From contig OZ345356.1 of NCBI GenBank assembly GCA_977006965.1, positions 3,157,192 through 3,221,191 of the forward strand: a stretch of 64,000 nt of DNA, given 5' to 3'. The DNA comes from Phymatolithon calcareum (taxonomy: Eukaryota; Rhodophyta; Florideophyceae; Hapalidiales). Below are positions 1-11,020 of this stretch, one piece after another (position 1 is the first letter of the stretch; each line of letters starts with the position of its first letter). The notes under the pieces are model-generated. The model made no database searches and was not told the origin of the DNA. It was given only the letters and a program-made list of their open reading frames with translations. The position numbers were made by a program, and so were the translations under genes.

Positions 1-1870
1 GTCCTTGCATTCGCCGGGGTTAAATCGAACGTCATTCGATAATTTGCTGGTGGTGCTTCGGGTACCAACAGTGGTGCTGCGGCCCACGTGGCGTTTGAGT
101 AAGGCGCAATAAACCAATACTCCTGTAGCTTGGACATATTCTTGAACAAGAAATCTCGTTGATCGGCTGTGTATCGCCTCTGCTTGCATATCACTGGTGT
201 GGTGCCGGGCTTCAATATGACTTTCATCAGCTCGACCTTAGCATGCGGGTCATTTCCAAAGCGTAATCGGAAAACATCTCGATGCGTTTCTAGCATCTCG
301 CTTAACGTCTCCTGTCCCGGCTTTGACAGCCCTTCTTCCCCTGCTTTAGTCACCATTTTGGCCAGAGCTTCGTCCATCTCCTTCTTGGTGTCAATACCCA
401 AGTCTAACCAGTCTTCATCACTGTCAGATCCGTCACCGTAATCAGAAGCGGCCTTGTCGGAATGATATACTCCATCTGACATGATTCTCGCAATTGATCC
501 TTCACGATACTGCTTTTCATCGATGCGATCATCAGCTTGCACAACACCTTCATATCGATCACATGCTGCTTCCAGGACGCTTTTTGTGTCCAGTCCAAGT
601 ACTTCGAGTATTGGTCGTCCAAGTAGAGGCTCGTTAACCTCTTGATTTGCAATCTGCCATACCAATTCTCGTATTGTGAGCGTTTTTGCATGGCGGATAA
701 AGAGTTCTATTGAAACCTTCACCTTCTTATTACAGGAGATATAGATAGGCTCCTTCTCTGAATTGGTTGCTGCTGCTAATCCATATTTGCGTTCATTTTG
801 GAACGTCCGTGTTTCAATTCGGGCCCCGGTTTCCATTAAAATTGCATAAAGGTCCGGAGGCATCAGATTTATATCTGAGCCCGCATCCGCGCATATCATT
901 CTTGACTCTACTCCTCCAAATCTTGCCTTAATGAGTGTGGTATTTGTTGGATACGCGTCGCTGTTTCGGCTCGACACTTTCTTCGCGCCTTTCTTTTTCT
1001 TCTTTTTGTGTTCCTCCAGTCGCCGTTTCTTCTCGTCTTCCGCGCAATCTTCGCAGTCGCATAGAAACTGCCTTTTTCCTTTGTCCTTACATGGAGGATT
1101 AAGACATACTGGAATCCATTTCTTTGGTTTCGTGTCCACTTGGGATCCAGATGTTTGCGTCTTCTTAGGTGTTGATGGTGTACCCTTAGGGCGCATGCCT
1201 TCTGCCCTTTGGGATATCTCAGTTTCCTTGTACAATAAATTGATATAGGCTCTGAGGTCCTCCTTCAATCCTTGCTGATATTCGAGGTGCCTCTGCATTA
1301 CCTTCTTCAAATTTATTGGGAAACCTTATCCTGCATGAGCGCTATGGTTTGCTTCGGATTTTTTTGCTTGAAGTTCGGGTACCCTGCTTCTTCTAATCTT
1401 GAGAAGAAATTTGTAGCAAACCCCAGAATCATTTCCTCCGCTTGCACGACGCGCATTGGCATTCGAAGGTTGTTTAGCGCCTTCTCTATGATTTCCGGGT
1501 GTACCTCTTCTTCTTCATTCTGCTGTACCAAACCTTCAATAAATTTTTGAATATCGTTTGATGTAAGAGCTCCAGCTGTTTTAGCTCTTGATATGTCATT
1601 GAACTTTCCTAGGAAGAACATTGACTCGAGAATGCTCCTATCGATTGAAACCTTGTAAGATGCTACCGTCATCGACGGGACTTCCTTCTTCTTCTCCTTG
1701 ACCTCATCTTCGTACCGTTTCCTTTCCTTCGAAAACCCTGTCACTACTCTTGGGTCGAGACTCCGTAAAATCGGATGGCTCACGGTTTGGAATAGTGTAG
1801 CGGTTGGTTGCCGATCGGTAGGTTGCGCCGATGATTGACTTCCACTTTCCATAGTTCGATGGTCGTCCAT
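1..1870 (-). mobile_element. Ty3/gypsy retrotransposon, 5' part (gag, protease, start of RT), off left edge
   Basis: Read on the minus strand this is gag, then aspartic protease, then the start of reverse transcriptase, continuing past the window edge. The protease shows DAGSDINL (about 870-895) and, downstream, LLGRPILEVLGLD, the typical gypsy protease C-terminal motif. The RT begins near 1-110 with RMTFDLTPANAR, matching the FRFTVDLRPVN block of gypsy RTs. A CLNPPCKDKGKRQFLCDC zinc-knuckle-like stretch lies near 1060-1110. Gag stops at 1313 and the following sequence continues in another frame, so the copy is probably dead unless it uses frameshifting; I see no classical slippery heptamer. 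The full-length element at 29338-35153 has gag and pol in one frame. Confidence 0.85.
1313..1870 (-). CDS. gypsy gag-like protein (185 aa)
   Basis: The 185-aa frame starts at an ATG at 1870 and contains the block TVSHPILRSLDPRVVTGF, then KERKRYEDEV and VPSMTVASYKVSID. The same blocks recur in the gag fragment at 47678-48034 and, more distantly, at the start of the 1607-aa polyprotein at 29857. This is the capsid-type Gag of the element. The frame ends at TAA at 1313, and the continuation (NLKKVMQRHLEYQQG...) is in a shifted frame. It is a retrotransposon remnant, not a host gene. Confidence 0.75.
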   Translation of the reverse strand: MDDHRTMESGSQSSAQPTDRQPTATLFQTVSHPILRSLDPRVVTGFSKERKRYEDEVKEKKKEVPSMTVASYKVSIDRSILESMFFLGKFNDISRAKTAGALTSNDIQKFIEGLVQQNEEEEVHPEIIEKALNNLRMPMRVVQAEEMILGFATNFFSRLEEAGYPNFKQKNPKQTIALMQDKVSQ

Positions 1871-1904
1871 TTCGAAATCAAAACTTGAACAATCTTCCTC
1901 TTAT

Positions 1905-2105
1905 CACTCAGACATGCTTCTGCAGGACAGAAATTTCTGTAATCACTGGGAGTGAAAAGATAAGGGTTGGAGTTTATCTTGAAAAGGGGTGATGTCTCTG
2001 TGATGCGATGCCTCTGTCTAAGATGCGATCAGAATCGCCGCTTAAACAGGGCGGGGGCGAGCGATTGCACACCCTGCAAAAAGGGGGGGCACTAACCAAT
2101 GATAG
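1905..2105 (-). repeat. probable 5' LTR/leader segment of the left gypsy element
   Basis: This lies directly upstream (minus strand) of the gag start. It matches 17815-17970 in inverted relative orientation over blocks such as GCGGCGAT.CTGATCGCA.CTTAGAC and CCAGTGATTACAG. That places it in the LTR or untranslated leader of one gypsy family. Exact LTR ends are not visible because no second copy of this element lies in the window. Confidence 0.5.
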
Positions 2106-2284
2106 ACTAATATTACGTTGAGTGTTAGTCTACGTCTGTGATAAATCCGTTTGTTCCTCTTGGAAGAGTCGTTCACGATACTGTGTTGTCAGTGTCGGTG
2201 GATAGATAACAAGGAGCCGTTATAGAGCTCTTTGGTCGATTGTGATAATGTCGTTCATTACACCCCTGCAATATTGCGTGTCTA

Positions 2285-2580
2285 CAGGAAGTCTTTAGAG
2301 GTTTTAAATAAACTTGGATTAAAAATCCTACAACTCTCTACCTTGAATTGCTCACTGGTTTCATTCCGCCACGCTTCGTACTACAGATTTAAATTCGCTT
2401 GCCACGTGAGACCATGGTCAGAGCTCTTCCCCTCTAATTGTTTTCATTATAATACTTTTGTCTTACTGCAATCATTTAGCTTCTTCCTTAACCTGGAGGC
2501 GCTAACTGTTCCTGCCCTGTGTTGCACATGACATAAGAAAGTAGCTCTATGATTATTTGTCTATTGTTTTGATTTTTGTA
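2285..2580 (+). repeat. dispersed ~300-bp repeat, copy 1 (family R1)
   Basis: This matches 10255-10545 in the same orientation over almost its full length. Shared blocks include AAATAAACTTGGATTAAAAA near the left end and TGATTATTT.TCTATTGTT near the right. No coding potential is seen. It looks like a short interspersed or truncated element. Confidence 0.7.
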
Positions 2581-3329
2581 TGTGAGGAAAAGCGGTTCAC
2601 CTAAGAACAGGAAGTGCGCGCAGACCAAGAGCACTTCTCTTCCACGTACGAAGTATCATAGGCATGTTGAGTCCGCACCATGGGTGCGGCGAATAGTACA
2701 GCTTCTGCGTCCTCGTATGTGACCTACTGATTTATCACCTTCGATATGCCAACAGAATTACAGTGCATGGCAAAAGAATAGCGGAGAAGCGCAGCAACAT
2801 TGTTTTATTCTGCATTCTTTCTTGAACTAACGGATCCTCACAAGAGATTCAACCATATGGCGAAATACTCATATGAAACCTTTGCAGAGCGTGGGACAGC
2901 AAGGATCACTGCCCTGAAACACGAACTGTTCTGATTTCTCTAAGCGATGCGCTCTAGAGAAGGTGTTTTCAGATTTTCAGTGCTAGCGCGGAGACATGCA
3001 CAGTTCTTGTGTTTGTAATCTATGGAAGACAAGGGTCGTTCAGTATATATATTAAGATTTACAATTTCAAATTACACATTGCTATTGCTAATGAGCTACT
3101 TTCCAGGGCTGCGAAAAATAACCTTTTCGTCTCATTGTACCTCCACGAGCGAATATAAGACGGCCGTGTCTTGACTTGGAACATTTGAATGCACAGTAGA
3201 ATGTCGACAGTACAGGTCTGCAGTATATGAAGGAAATGATGCGGGCGAATGTTGCTGTGTTTCTTGCGGACAACTATGAATGATGTTTTTAGCTTCCTCG
3301 TGTGTCATCTCGTGCCTTGTGCCGCTGTC
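2581..3329. other. no gene recognised
   Basis: About 750 bases between repeat R1 and the WD40 pseudogene. Only short ORFs without recognisable motifs occur on either strand. Confidence 0.5.
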
Positions 3330-3369
3330 ATCATTCGATCGGCGTCTCGCCTTCAGAATCGCTCACTTG

Positions 3370-3955
3370 TGTAGATTGAAAAACGATGACTCGGTTCTCG
3401 CGATTCCAAATGATGACTGCGCCATCGTCGCCTCAGCACACGACGTAGGATCCGTTACCGCCCTCAGAAACCACCGAAACTGCTCATGTGTGCTCCAGCA
3501 GCACATTTCCAATGAAAACTCCTGAACTGGCAACCCATATGCAAACAGTGTTTTCCCAGGATCCCAAGAACATCCGCTGACCGTCCGAGCTGAACGACAC
3601 AAATAACACCATGCTACTGTGTTCTTCTTGAGGAGCCCCAATTTGATTTGATGTTTCTGCGTCCCAGCAGCGAACTGTTTTGTCTATTGATCCGGGGAGT
3701 AAACATCACCAGTCACGACTGAACGAAACGCAAGTCACCACATCAGTGTGCCAAATAAGGCGTAGGTCGTAGATTAAATAAGAGCAGTAGGAATCAAGGT
3801 ACCATTTAACCTCCGTTTGCGACAATTACAGCAAACTGGACTAGGCATTAGCAAATTGGAAACAGTCGAGTTTCTCACAAATCGTAGACATTATAGAATA
3901 TATTTGAATAAACTCAGCCTGAGAAGTACTGTTAGACATTTCTAAATTTAACTTA
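3370..3955 (-). pseudogene. WD40-repeat pseudogene, copy 1
   Basis: On the minus strand one frame reads recognisable WD40 blades: HTDVVTCVSFSRDW, stop, SIDKTVRCWDAET; then VLFVSFSSDGQRMF..SWENTVCIW; then, after two more stops, GDDGAVIIWNRENRVIVF. The S/DKTVRxWD and SSDGQ patterns are diagnostic of WD40 blades. In-frame stops and the lack of a start make it a decayed fragment. The second copy at 15765-16230 shares the same sequence over ~450 bp, so the fragment has been dispersed, probably inside a larger repeat. The parent gene is not in the window. Confidence 0.75.
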
Positions 3956-3974
3956 AATTTAAGACTAAAGTTGT

Positions 3975-5461
3975 GGTACTGCGCGAGCGAGCGAGCCCAC
4001 CAATTATGGTATTATAAGAGGTGCGGACCCTGGATTGGATCAAGTGATCATATACCGGTCATTGGCAGGGTGGTATCAAAGCCCTGCCAGAGAGATGAGG
4101 AGAACCGCTTACCACTGAGCGCCAGAAAAAAACACTAAACTCCAAGAAAAAGCAGTATCCGAATATAAATCAAGACTCCCGGCAGCCATTCAGACATAAA
4201 TGAAGTGGATACAGCTAAAGCGTATCAGAAGGCATAAAGGAGCGCCTGCGATATCATAACAAACCGTGGGTATCCAAGAAGTCGAGAAAGCCAAGGAGAT
4301 TCAAGGAGTTCTGGACCAAAGAACTGGACAATCTCCCTAAGCTCCGGACAAGAGCATACAAGAAGGCACAGAGAACTAACCAGGCCAGCGACTGGGAAGC
4401 AAACAGAGACCTCGACAGAAAGGTAAAAAAGATGACCAAAGCCAACAGAAGAGCAGGATTTAAGAAATTCACGGACGAGTTATCGGCGTCGAGTCCAACA
4501 GACTTCGCGAAAAAGATGAAAAACGTAATTCGAATGAAGATGAAGAGAGCCAAGTCGAATTCCTGCGAAGGAAGGCCTCTATACCCAGCGGAAATGGCAG
4601 CTCATCTATCAGGAGAGCTCAAGGACCCCAAAGGAACACCCATAGAATCGAGAAAATTTCAAGTCACAAGAGCACTAAAACAAGAGCTCAAGAGGGCCCT
4701 AAGACGTGCTCCGAGGCAAAAAGCAGCTGAACCGGATGGCATCTTCTCCGAAGCACTGCTACTGACCCTTGAGGAAAGCTAGAATTTTCTGCTAGTCACA
4801 ATTACGAAAGCCGGCCAGCTCGGCTGTTGGCCTGCCGATTGGAATAAGGCGCGGGTGGTTCCATTATTTAAAAAATGAGACCCAAGCTCACCGAGTAGCT
4901 ACAGACCGATTTCTCTATTATCGCACTCTCGCAAAATATTTGAATCAGCAGTGAATAGACTAATCCGGAAAGAGTATGGATTCAAAAAATTCCAAATGGG
5001 CTTCCAACTTAAGAAAGGAACGGAAAGGGCCCTTCTCCGCTATACAGCAGCCGTGAGACAAGGAAGGAACACACAAGAAGTGCTTGACCTCAAGTCAGCA
5101 TACGACCGAGTTCCAAGAGAGGAGCTTATGAGAGAGATCGATATAAGGTTGTCTGCAAATCTTGCATCTCTTGCATCCTTCTCCCTGCAGAAGACCACGT
5201 TCACGGTTACGAACGACGCAGAAAGAACCCAGGGCACAAGCGAACGAAGAGTCCCCCAAGGCTCCCCTATTAGTCCCACACTGTTCAACATCCTCATGGA
5301 TACCCTCGCAGAGAGAGTCACGGCTATTAGCCTCAATGACGCTGACTCGAGCCTTCGCCTGAACATGTTTGCCGATGACGTCCTATTAATGACAAGAAAC
5401 GAAGAAGAACCGCAAAAAACTGTTCCAGGAATGCTCCGAATGGGCAAGGGTCTATCGAATG
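3975..5461 (+). pseudogene. LINE retrotransposon (lineage D), endonuclease end and RT, part 1
   Basis: Plus-strand non-LTR retrotransposon with degraded frames. Near 4010-4070 it reads GPWIGSSDHIPVIGRVV, the C-terminal SDH motif of an APE-type endonuclease. RT blocks follow: DLKSAYDRVPREELM near 5090, VPQGSPISPTLFNILMDTLAE near 5250 and MFADDVLLM (catalytic FADD) near 5370. Stops and frame changes show it is inactive. It is interrupted at 5462-5518 by a LINE scrap and at 5581-7993 by a full LINE, and resumes at 8008. Confidence 0.85.
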
Positions 5462-5518
5462 TGTTACTCTTCAAGAGAGGCCTTGGGAGCTTTTAAAATA
5501 AATCAACACATATCCCCC
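5462..5518 (+). mobile_element. 57-bp LINE 3'-end micro-insertion with TSD
   Basis: The sequence equals the 3' terminus of the lineage A LINE at 22237-22295 (in inverse), ending ..AAATAAATCAACACATATCC. It is flanked by a 12-bp direct repeat, GTCTATCGAATG, at 5450-5461 and 5519-5530. Removing it rejoins the host LINE reading WARVYRMTWSTRKCSVI. This is an extremely 5'-truncated insertion. Confidence 0.85.
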
Positions 5519-5520
5519 GT

Positions 5521-5580
5521 CTATCGAATGACCTGGTCTACCCGCAAGTGTTCAGTCATCCTCCCGGGTTGAAGGAATGG
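5521..5580 (+). pseudogene. LINE lineage D, short middle segment
   Basis: This is the piece of the plus-strand host LINE between its two insertions. It encodes MTWSTRKCSVILP, the block that normally follows the FADD motif in these RTs, and continues at 8008. Confidence 0.7.
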
Positions 5581-7993
5581 GATATTTGATGATTTTATTT
5601 TTGAGAGCTCCCAAAGCCTCACCTTGGAGTAACGGGGCAGCTCTTGCATAATCTCTACGCTAGGGTCATCTGGCTGCTCAAAACGTTCTTGATTCGTAAT
5701 TCTCTCCCAACAAGAGCTCCTGTGAGTCTCTTGCACTCAAACTCAATTTCTGTAATCATCTTCGATGACGCTAGAGTACGTTGTAAGGCGACTAGTTCGA
5801 TCACCGAGGTAATCCCACAGTAAGCACCCAACACTGATTTCCTCCAAAGGGGTGCCCGGTTGAATGTCAACCTTAGGCACCTTAAACGTGTTGTTCTTTC
5901 TCTTATGTAAAGGATCCCTGGTAGCTTTCCTTCCATGGGAATCTTCATTGATCTGCCTTCTTCTTCCTTTTCCCATACCTTAATTGTTTCTTCTCTCCTC
6001 CTCTTCTTCGTGACAGATCCCTCCTGGGCTTTCTGAAGGGCTTGTCGCAAGTCTTCATACATCTTGAGATATTCAATATCCTTCATTGCTTCCTTTACGT
6101 CCTCATCTCTTCCAACGTACTCTTCTGTTTCTTCAAGGCGCTTTTTGTGTCTTACCAGGCTTAATGCAAACATTTCTGCTTGATGACGTCTCCTCATCTT
6201 TGGTGGTCCCAGTCGGCACAGAACTCGCAGTCGGTCCCGGCGGTGTTCGGCATACTTTCCGAAAACATTCTTGTAGAATACGCCCTCTGCCGACTCGATT
6301 GCCGAGAGCAATCGATTTGTCATTGGAGTAACGTGTAACGCATACTCCCATTTCGGGATAATTAGCGACTTAAAGATCCTGATGCATGTCTCCGGTTTGA
6401 ATCCTCGAACATTCACTCCAAGCTCCCGAAGCTTATGTATGCATCCTGCAGCATTTCGAACTCTTGCTATGGCCGTGTCATCCGTAACACCCTTGTTATT
6501 CATGCTTACCCCAAGATACGAGAGTCTCCAGGCTTGATATAGTTCTCGTCCCGCCAGGTAAAACGTGTGCTTCTGAAGTCCTTTGTACTTAAGAACTTCG
6601 CTTTTTCCTGGTTTTGTGTTCCATTTCATGCCATTTTCGCTTGCCCAACTGGTCGCTATATCAAGAAGTTTCTGCATTCCTCGTCCTGTCTTCGCTTGAA
6701 GCTGAACATCATCTGCGAACAATTGCACAGGGCTTTCTGAGACGTTCCTGTCTGTCTTGGAGACGGCTTCTGCGAATGTGTCCATGAATATATTGTATAG
6801 GCATGGACTAAGCGGGGAACCTTGAGGTACTCCTCGGTCGATGATACACCACGTTTCTGTCTCGTCTCCAGCTGATGCGACCCACGATGGTTTTAACAGG
6901 TACGCAACCATCCTTGTTATCTCTTCAGGAAGTTTCTCCGTCAGCCTGTTCATGAGGATATCCCTGGGCACACTATCGTATGCCGCGGATAGGTCAAGAA
7001 CTGCCATGAACGGATGGCCCTTTTTCATTGAACTTTTTGCCCGGAGTATAGCGAGATATGTGCTTCTGTCCTTCCGAAAACCCAGCTGAACCTTGTTCAA
7101 GCGATAGTTCTCGCGTATGTACGCATCTAGAGCTGAGTCGATGATTTTCCTGGCTTGACTTAAAAGAGATATGGGCCTGTAGTTTGCTGCTACATGAGCT
7201 GGGCCTTTCTTGTATAAGGGAATCAGAGTTGCTTGGCGCCTAGCCCGAGGAAGACATTTGATTCTCCCGCATGTTTCCCATAATGCTAGCATTATTTCGA
7301 TCCCCGCTTCTTTGTTCGCGTGCAACATTTCGACCGCAATTCCGTCTGGGCCTACCGCCTTCCCCTTCGGTGCTCTGTTGAATGCTCTTGCGATGTGCCG
7401 CTTCATTGCCCTATTGAGTGCAAACGTACGCAACGGCAGATTCCAGTCTTCTTCCGCCTTACACACACTTGAGATGTATGCTGAGAATTTGCTTGGGTGC
7501 ACAGGAGCCCCGAGAGCTTTGTTTGTTCCTTTCCTCCGGGCTTTTGATTTCATGATCTTGCTTGTGGTGTTCGCTGCTTCGCTCGGCCCCATTTTCTCAA
7601 CATCCTGAAGATATCTTTCAAATTGGTCGCATTTGGCTTTTCTCACCTTCTTCTTTAACAGCATTTTCACCTCTCGGAGGGCTTCTTTGTCACTTTCGAG
7701 GCCTGTTCTCCTGTAAATCTTATATTGCCGGGTTCGTTTCTTCGCCAGATTGTCGAGCTCCTTGTTCCGAAAACTTTTAAATCTCGGGGGCCTCGGCTTA
7801 GAAGATGACCACAGCTCCTTCAGCTTTTTCAGAAAAAGTTCATACCAGTTGTTCAACTCCCGTTTGTCAGTACTGGTACGCAGCTGCTCTATCATGCCCG
7901 GTACCCATTTCGACATTTCTTCTCTGGCCTTGGTTGTTCTTGTCAGGCTTCGCCTGGCAGTTTTTGAGATAACCTTCTTTCTTCGCTGGGTTA
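5581..7993 (-). mobile_element. LINE retrotransposon (lineage A), nested, with TSD
   Basis: A 5'-truncated minus-strand LINE inserted in the plus-strand LINE. A 14-bp direct repeat, GGTTGAAGGAATGG, flanks it at 5567-5580 and 7994-8007. The 3' end (low-coordinate side) is AT-rich: ..GGGAGCTCTCAAAAATAAAATCATCAAATATC. The RT frame is uninterrupted (see the CDS), so the insertion is fairly recent compared with its host. Confidence 0.9.
5655..7993 (-). CDS. LINE reverse transcriptase ORF, 5'-truncated but open
   Basis: The open frame extends to 8021 (788 codons), but its first ~9 codons come from the target site, so this is the 3' part of a LINE ORF2. RT motifs in order, with approximate residues: GPDGIAVEM 224-232, NYRPISLLSQARKIID 280-295, QLGFRKDRST 312-321, VLDLSAAYDSVPRD 341-354, RGVPQGSPLSP 396-406, LFADDVQLQ 434-442, then a long C-terminal region rich in basic residues. 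The catalytic aspartates (LDLSAAYD and FADD) are intact. No endonuclease is present in this copy. A close relative lies at 22237-25980. The product is presumably not mobile on its own without the 5' part. Confidence 0.85.
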
Positions 7994-8007
7994 GGTTGAA
8001 GGAATGG

Positions 8008-8895
8008 AAAACCCATGACACTGGCAGACGAGGAAATTGAAATACGACGCAATGCAGATTATCTCGGGACGACTATTGACGCTAACGGTATTCGCGACGA
8101 TAAGCTACTGGAGCGATTCAAAAGCGCAAGCGCCAAGATACGGCTGATGAGCAACTTAGGCATGAAAAGAAACGAATATAGAACGGAAAAGAGCATCAGG
8201 CTTTTCAAATCGTTTATCTGGCCAGTATATGAGTACGCTGCCCATATAACACCAGACACATTGAGTCTATCGAAGCAGCAGTCAGAATTCAGAAGGACCT
8301 AGCAACGATACAATTCGGGAAATGGGCAGCGCGGCACTGGAGAAGACTACTGAAACTGTGCCAAATTGAGCCATGGGAGTTTCGTCGACAGCACCTGCTT
8401 CGAAAGCTAAGGAGAAGATTAAGCAAGAGTGTAGAGGTGGACGGAGACACAGGGGCAGAGCAAGAGCTCAGAACTCTCGACTGTATATGGGAAGGAAACA
8501 CGACAACAAAAATCCAAGATAGAGCTGGCCTACGGCGAGTATGGGAGCAGCAGGAAGAGCACCGGATAATGAAAATCACATTCACAAAGAACAATGTACC
8601 GCACCAAGCGGTGAGGATGAAGAAAATTTGACACAGGATTCTCTGCGCAAGGTGGTTTGCAGGCCATTCTCCGAGAAACCCACCGAAGTTAATCGAAGAA
8701 ATGGGCAGCCAAGGATCATTGGCAGTTCGAACACTCAATAGAATCCTGAAGAAGCCTACATGGAGCCCGGCAGAAGAGCTTGATGTGGCCAGAGCCATTG
8801 ACCTGATTCTAAGTAATTCCGATTAACGAAGATGAATCTGCAATGCTAATAGATGTGCATAGAAAGGTGCCGACTTTCCTCCAGTTGGGACATAT
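8008..8895 (+). pseudogene. LINE lineage D, 3' part
   Basis: This resumes the plus-strand LINE after the nested insertion. 8015-8302 encodes RRNADYLGTTIDANGIRDDKLLERF and then KSFIWPVYEYAAHITP, the post-RT block conserved in all LINEs of this window. Beyond 8300 the frame is broken by stops. The 3' end is placed near ..CAATAAATCCATTTAATTAC at about 8905. Confidence 0.75.
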
Positions 8896-8905
8896 GGTAC
8901 CTTAT

Positions 8906-10084
8906 CAATAAATCCATTTAATTACGAGCTATGACACTCACTAATGATTGGACCACGTTCATCAAGACTCTATAATTTCATTAGACGAGAGAGTAGAAAT
9001 GATTGGACCACAATTTCGTTTTCTGTGATTTCATTGGACGACTCAGAGATTAAAATTTGTAGATTTAGCAATTTAAAATAATTGATAATTTTTTGTATGA
9101 GCTAATACTTTGGTCATTGAAAAATTGGGCGTTTTAGAAACTCTGCAGATTCCCGCCTTCTTTGAGACTCTTAAAAAGGCGTTTCGATCCGCCTCCTTGA
9201 CTGGAATCCAAAAAAAATGCAGATAATTGAATTGCCACATCACGAGTACCACCAGCTAGCCAATATAAGTGTGGATAAATTACATAGTGTTGCTGTACAT
9301 TAAGCCTGTTATATGGTAATTGGACGACAAGGATTTCAAGGTAAACTCAAATCTATCCATCTAAGCATTCTCCAAACCACGTTCCATCGTGCCGCACACA
9401 CCCTCCACCAGCTATCCCAATAGTAGCACCAGTGTTCTGTAAGAGGGACGTCTCGCTATGTAGAAGGTGTGCTTAGAAGTATTATGAATATGGCCGGTCT
9501 TAACAAGTGTGATGTGTGTTCCTGTACTACGAATCAATAGTTTTGTTGCCGCTGCTCACTGTTGTTGGAGGTTAGGGATAAGATAAGATGAATGAAAATC
9601 TTTGGTTGGAAAGAATTGGTTGAGGAGAAGTTGGGTTGTGAGTGAATGAATTCCTTGGTTTATTGACTTGGCGGACCTCAGGTCAAGACTATATAGGCCT
9701 GAGAATCCGACCAGACAAGGTAAAAGCCCTAGTTGACGACGAAGACACACTAACCCTAAACAAATTTGTCATAATATCATATGACACGTGTAAAATGAAA
9801 AAATCAAATATTATCTACTGAGTGAGGGGAGTATGATTATGATACTCTTATGATACTTTGACACGTGTCACTGCCAATCTCCTTGATTCAAAGTTCTGAG
9901 ACACTTTGATTTTCGACTTGACACGTGTACACGTGTACCGAGATCAAACTTGATATTGAAGTGTGATGCGACGAGAGCTCCAAGCTTCACACTTCCAACA
10001 CTGACAGTGAATTCTGCCATAGTGGCTTGGCTTTCCACGATGCCTTCACAGACATATCGAGTTTTGCTTATCACTATCAGGGGC
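8906..10084. other. no gene; AT-rich, short internal duplication, G-box cluster
   Basis: No ORF of note. 8940-8960 and 8998-9015 share AATGATTGGACCAC, a small direct duplication. The 9775-9940 part holds four ACACGTGT motifs (separate entry). The rest shows nothing I recognise. Confidence 0.5.
9784..9940. promoter_or_regulatory. cluster of ACACGTGT palindromes
   Basis: Palindromic (G)ACACGTG(T) cores occur near 9785, 9862 and 9921, with a second overlapping core at about 9928. This is four copies in ~150 bp. CACGTG is the core bound by bHLH and bZIP factors in many eukaryotes. No convincing gene starts nearby, so a regulatory role is inferred only from clustering. Confidence 0.3.
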
Positions 10085-10250
10085 AAGGCGAGTTGCGGTC
10101 GAGCCCAAGCCAAAGCAAACCCTCAGAGGGGTGAGATAGGATTACCTTTGATGCTAAGTTTCCCAATCGGCCATTTTTTGGGCGTTTCGTGAGCTGCACA
10201 AAAAGTGAGTATCCTCTAAGGAAGTCTTGCCCATATCTTCGGAAGTCTGT
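10085..10250 (+). repeat. dispersed repeat R2, copy 1
   Basis: Shares GAGATAGGATTACCTT, GTGAGCTGCACAAA and ATATCTTCGGAAGTCTG with 18362-18525 (same orientation). A short inverse piece lies at 15685-15745. Here it abuts repeat R1 at 10255. No coding content is seen. Confidence 0.65.
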
Positions 10251-10254
10251 TGAG

Positions 10255-10545
10255 CTTTAAATAAACTTGGATTAAAAATCCTACAACTATGTATCTTGAA
10301 TTGCTCACTCATTTCTTCCGCTACCCTTCGTACCACAGATTTAAATTCCAATTCCAATGCCCACGTGAGCGCATGGCCACCGCTCTTACCTGCTCATTGT
10401 TTTCATTACAATACTTATGACTTCAAGCAATCCTTTAGGTTTTTCATGAACCTGCAGGCGCTCCCTGTTCCTGTGTTGTGTCCCACATGACATAGCAATT
10501 CACATCTACGATTATTTTTCTATTGTTCTGCTTCATTGTAATTGG
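10255..10545 (+). repeat. dispersed repeat R1, copy 2
   Basis: Second copy of the ~300-bp repeat at 2285-2580, same orientation, differing by scattered substitutions and small indels. Confidence 0.7.
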
Positions 10546-10604
10546 GCATATCACTTATCCCCTTAGTAGCTCAATAGCTCTTAGTGTGCCAAGCTCACTG
10601 CTGT

Positions 10605-10985
10605 TCCACTTTTGGAACAAAAGCAGATACTAGTGGTTTGAGTATACTGTGCGCGTCTTCATATCCACAGCTGTTTCAATAATTTTCCCTTCTTGACGCA
10701 GCAAGGAAATCGAGCGGTAGTTTCTGGGGTCCTCGTCTGTCCCCTTCTTGTGTATTGTAACGAGGATTGCTTTCTTACAGTGCAGAGGTGCGATTTCACA
10801 CCTTCCGAAAGCTTCCCATAGGGCTCTAAGCACTTCATAGTTAAGCCGATTGTCGACTTTCATCATTTTAGACTACACCTCGTCTACACCTGATGCCTTC
10901 CGCCCTATGGGCAGCGCTGGGGACAATTTAATCTTTGTGATTACGATCGAGATACCCCACAACAACGCTATTGCAAAAAACAACC
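10605..10985 (-). pseudogene. LINE reverse-transcriptase fragment
   Basis: 10630-10866 reads KVDNRLNYEVLRALWEAFG, then KKAILVTIHKKGTDEDPRNYRSISLLRQEGKIIETAVD, the N-terminal RT block (..LIPLYKKG..NYRPISLL..). An upstream stop and no downstream RT domain make it a short dead fragment. A LINE-type 3' tail remnant (..GAGGGCGTTCAAATAAAAATC, minus strand) follows near 10990-11020. Confidence 0.7.
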
Positions 10986-11020
10986 AGCTGTTTTAGCAAT
11001 TGTTTAGATTTTTATTTGAA

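Noticed and set aside
1290-1320. Possible programmed frameshift site between gag and pol
   Set aside because: GGTTTCCCAATAAAT does not place a classical X XXY YYZ heptamer in the gag frame, and the related full-length element needs no frameshift.
4068-4082. TGGTATCAAAGC resembling a tRNA-iMet primer-binding site of an LTR element
   Set aside because: It lies inside a LINE reading frame just after the endonuclease motif SDHIPVIG (GRVVSKP), with no LTR end next to it.
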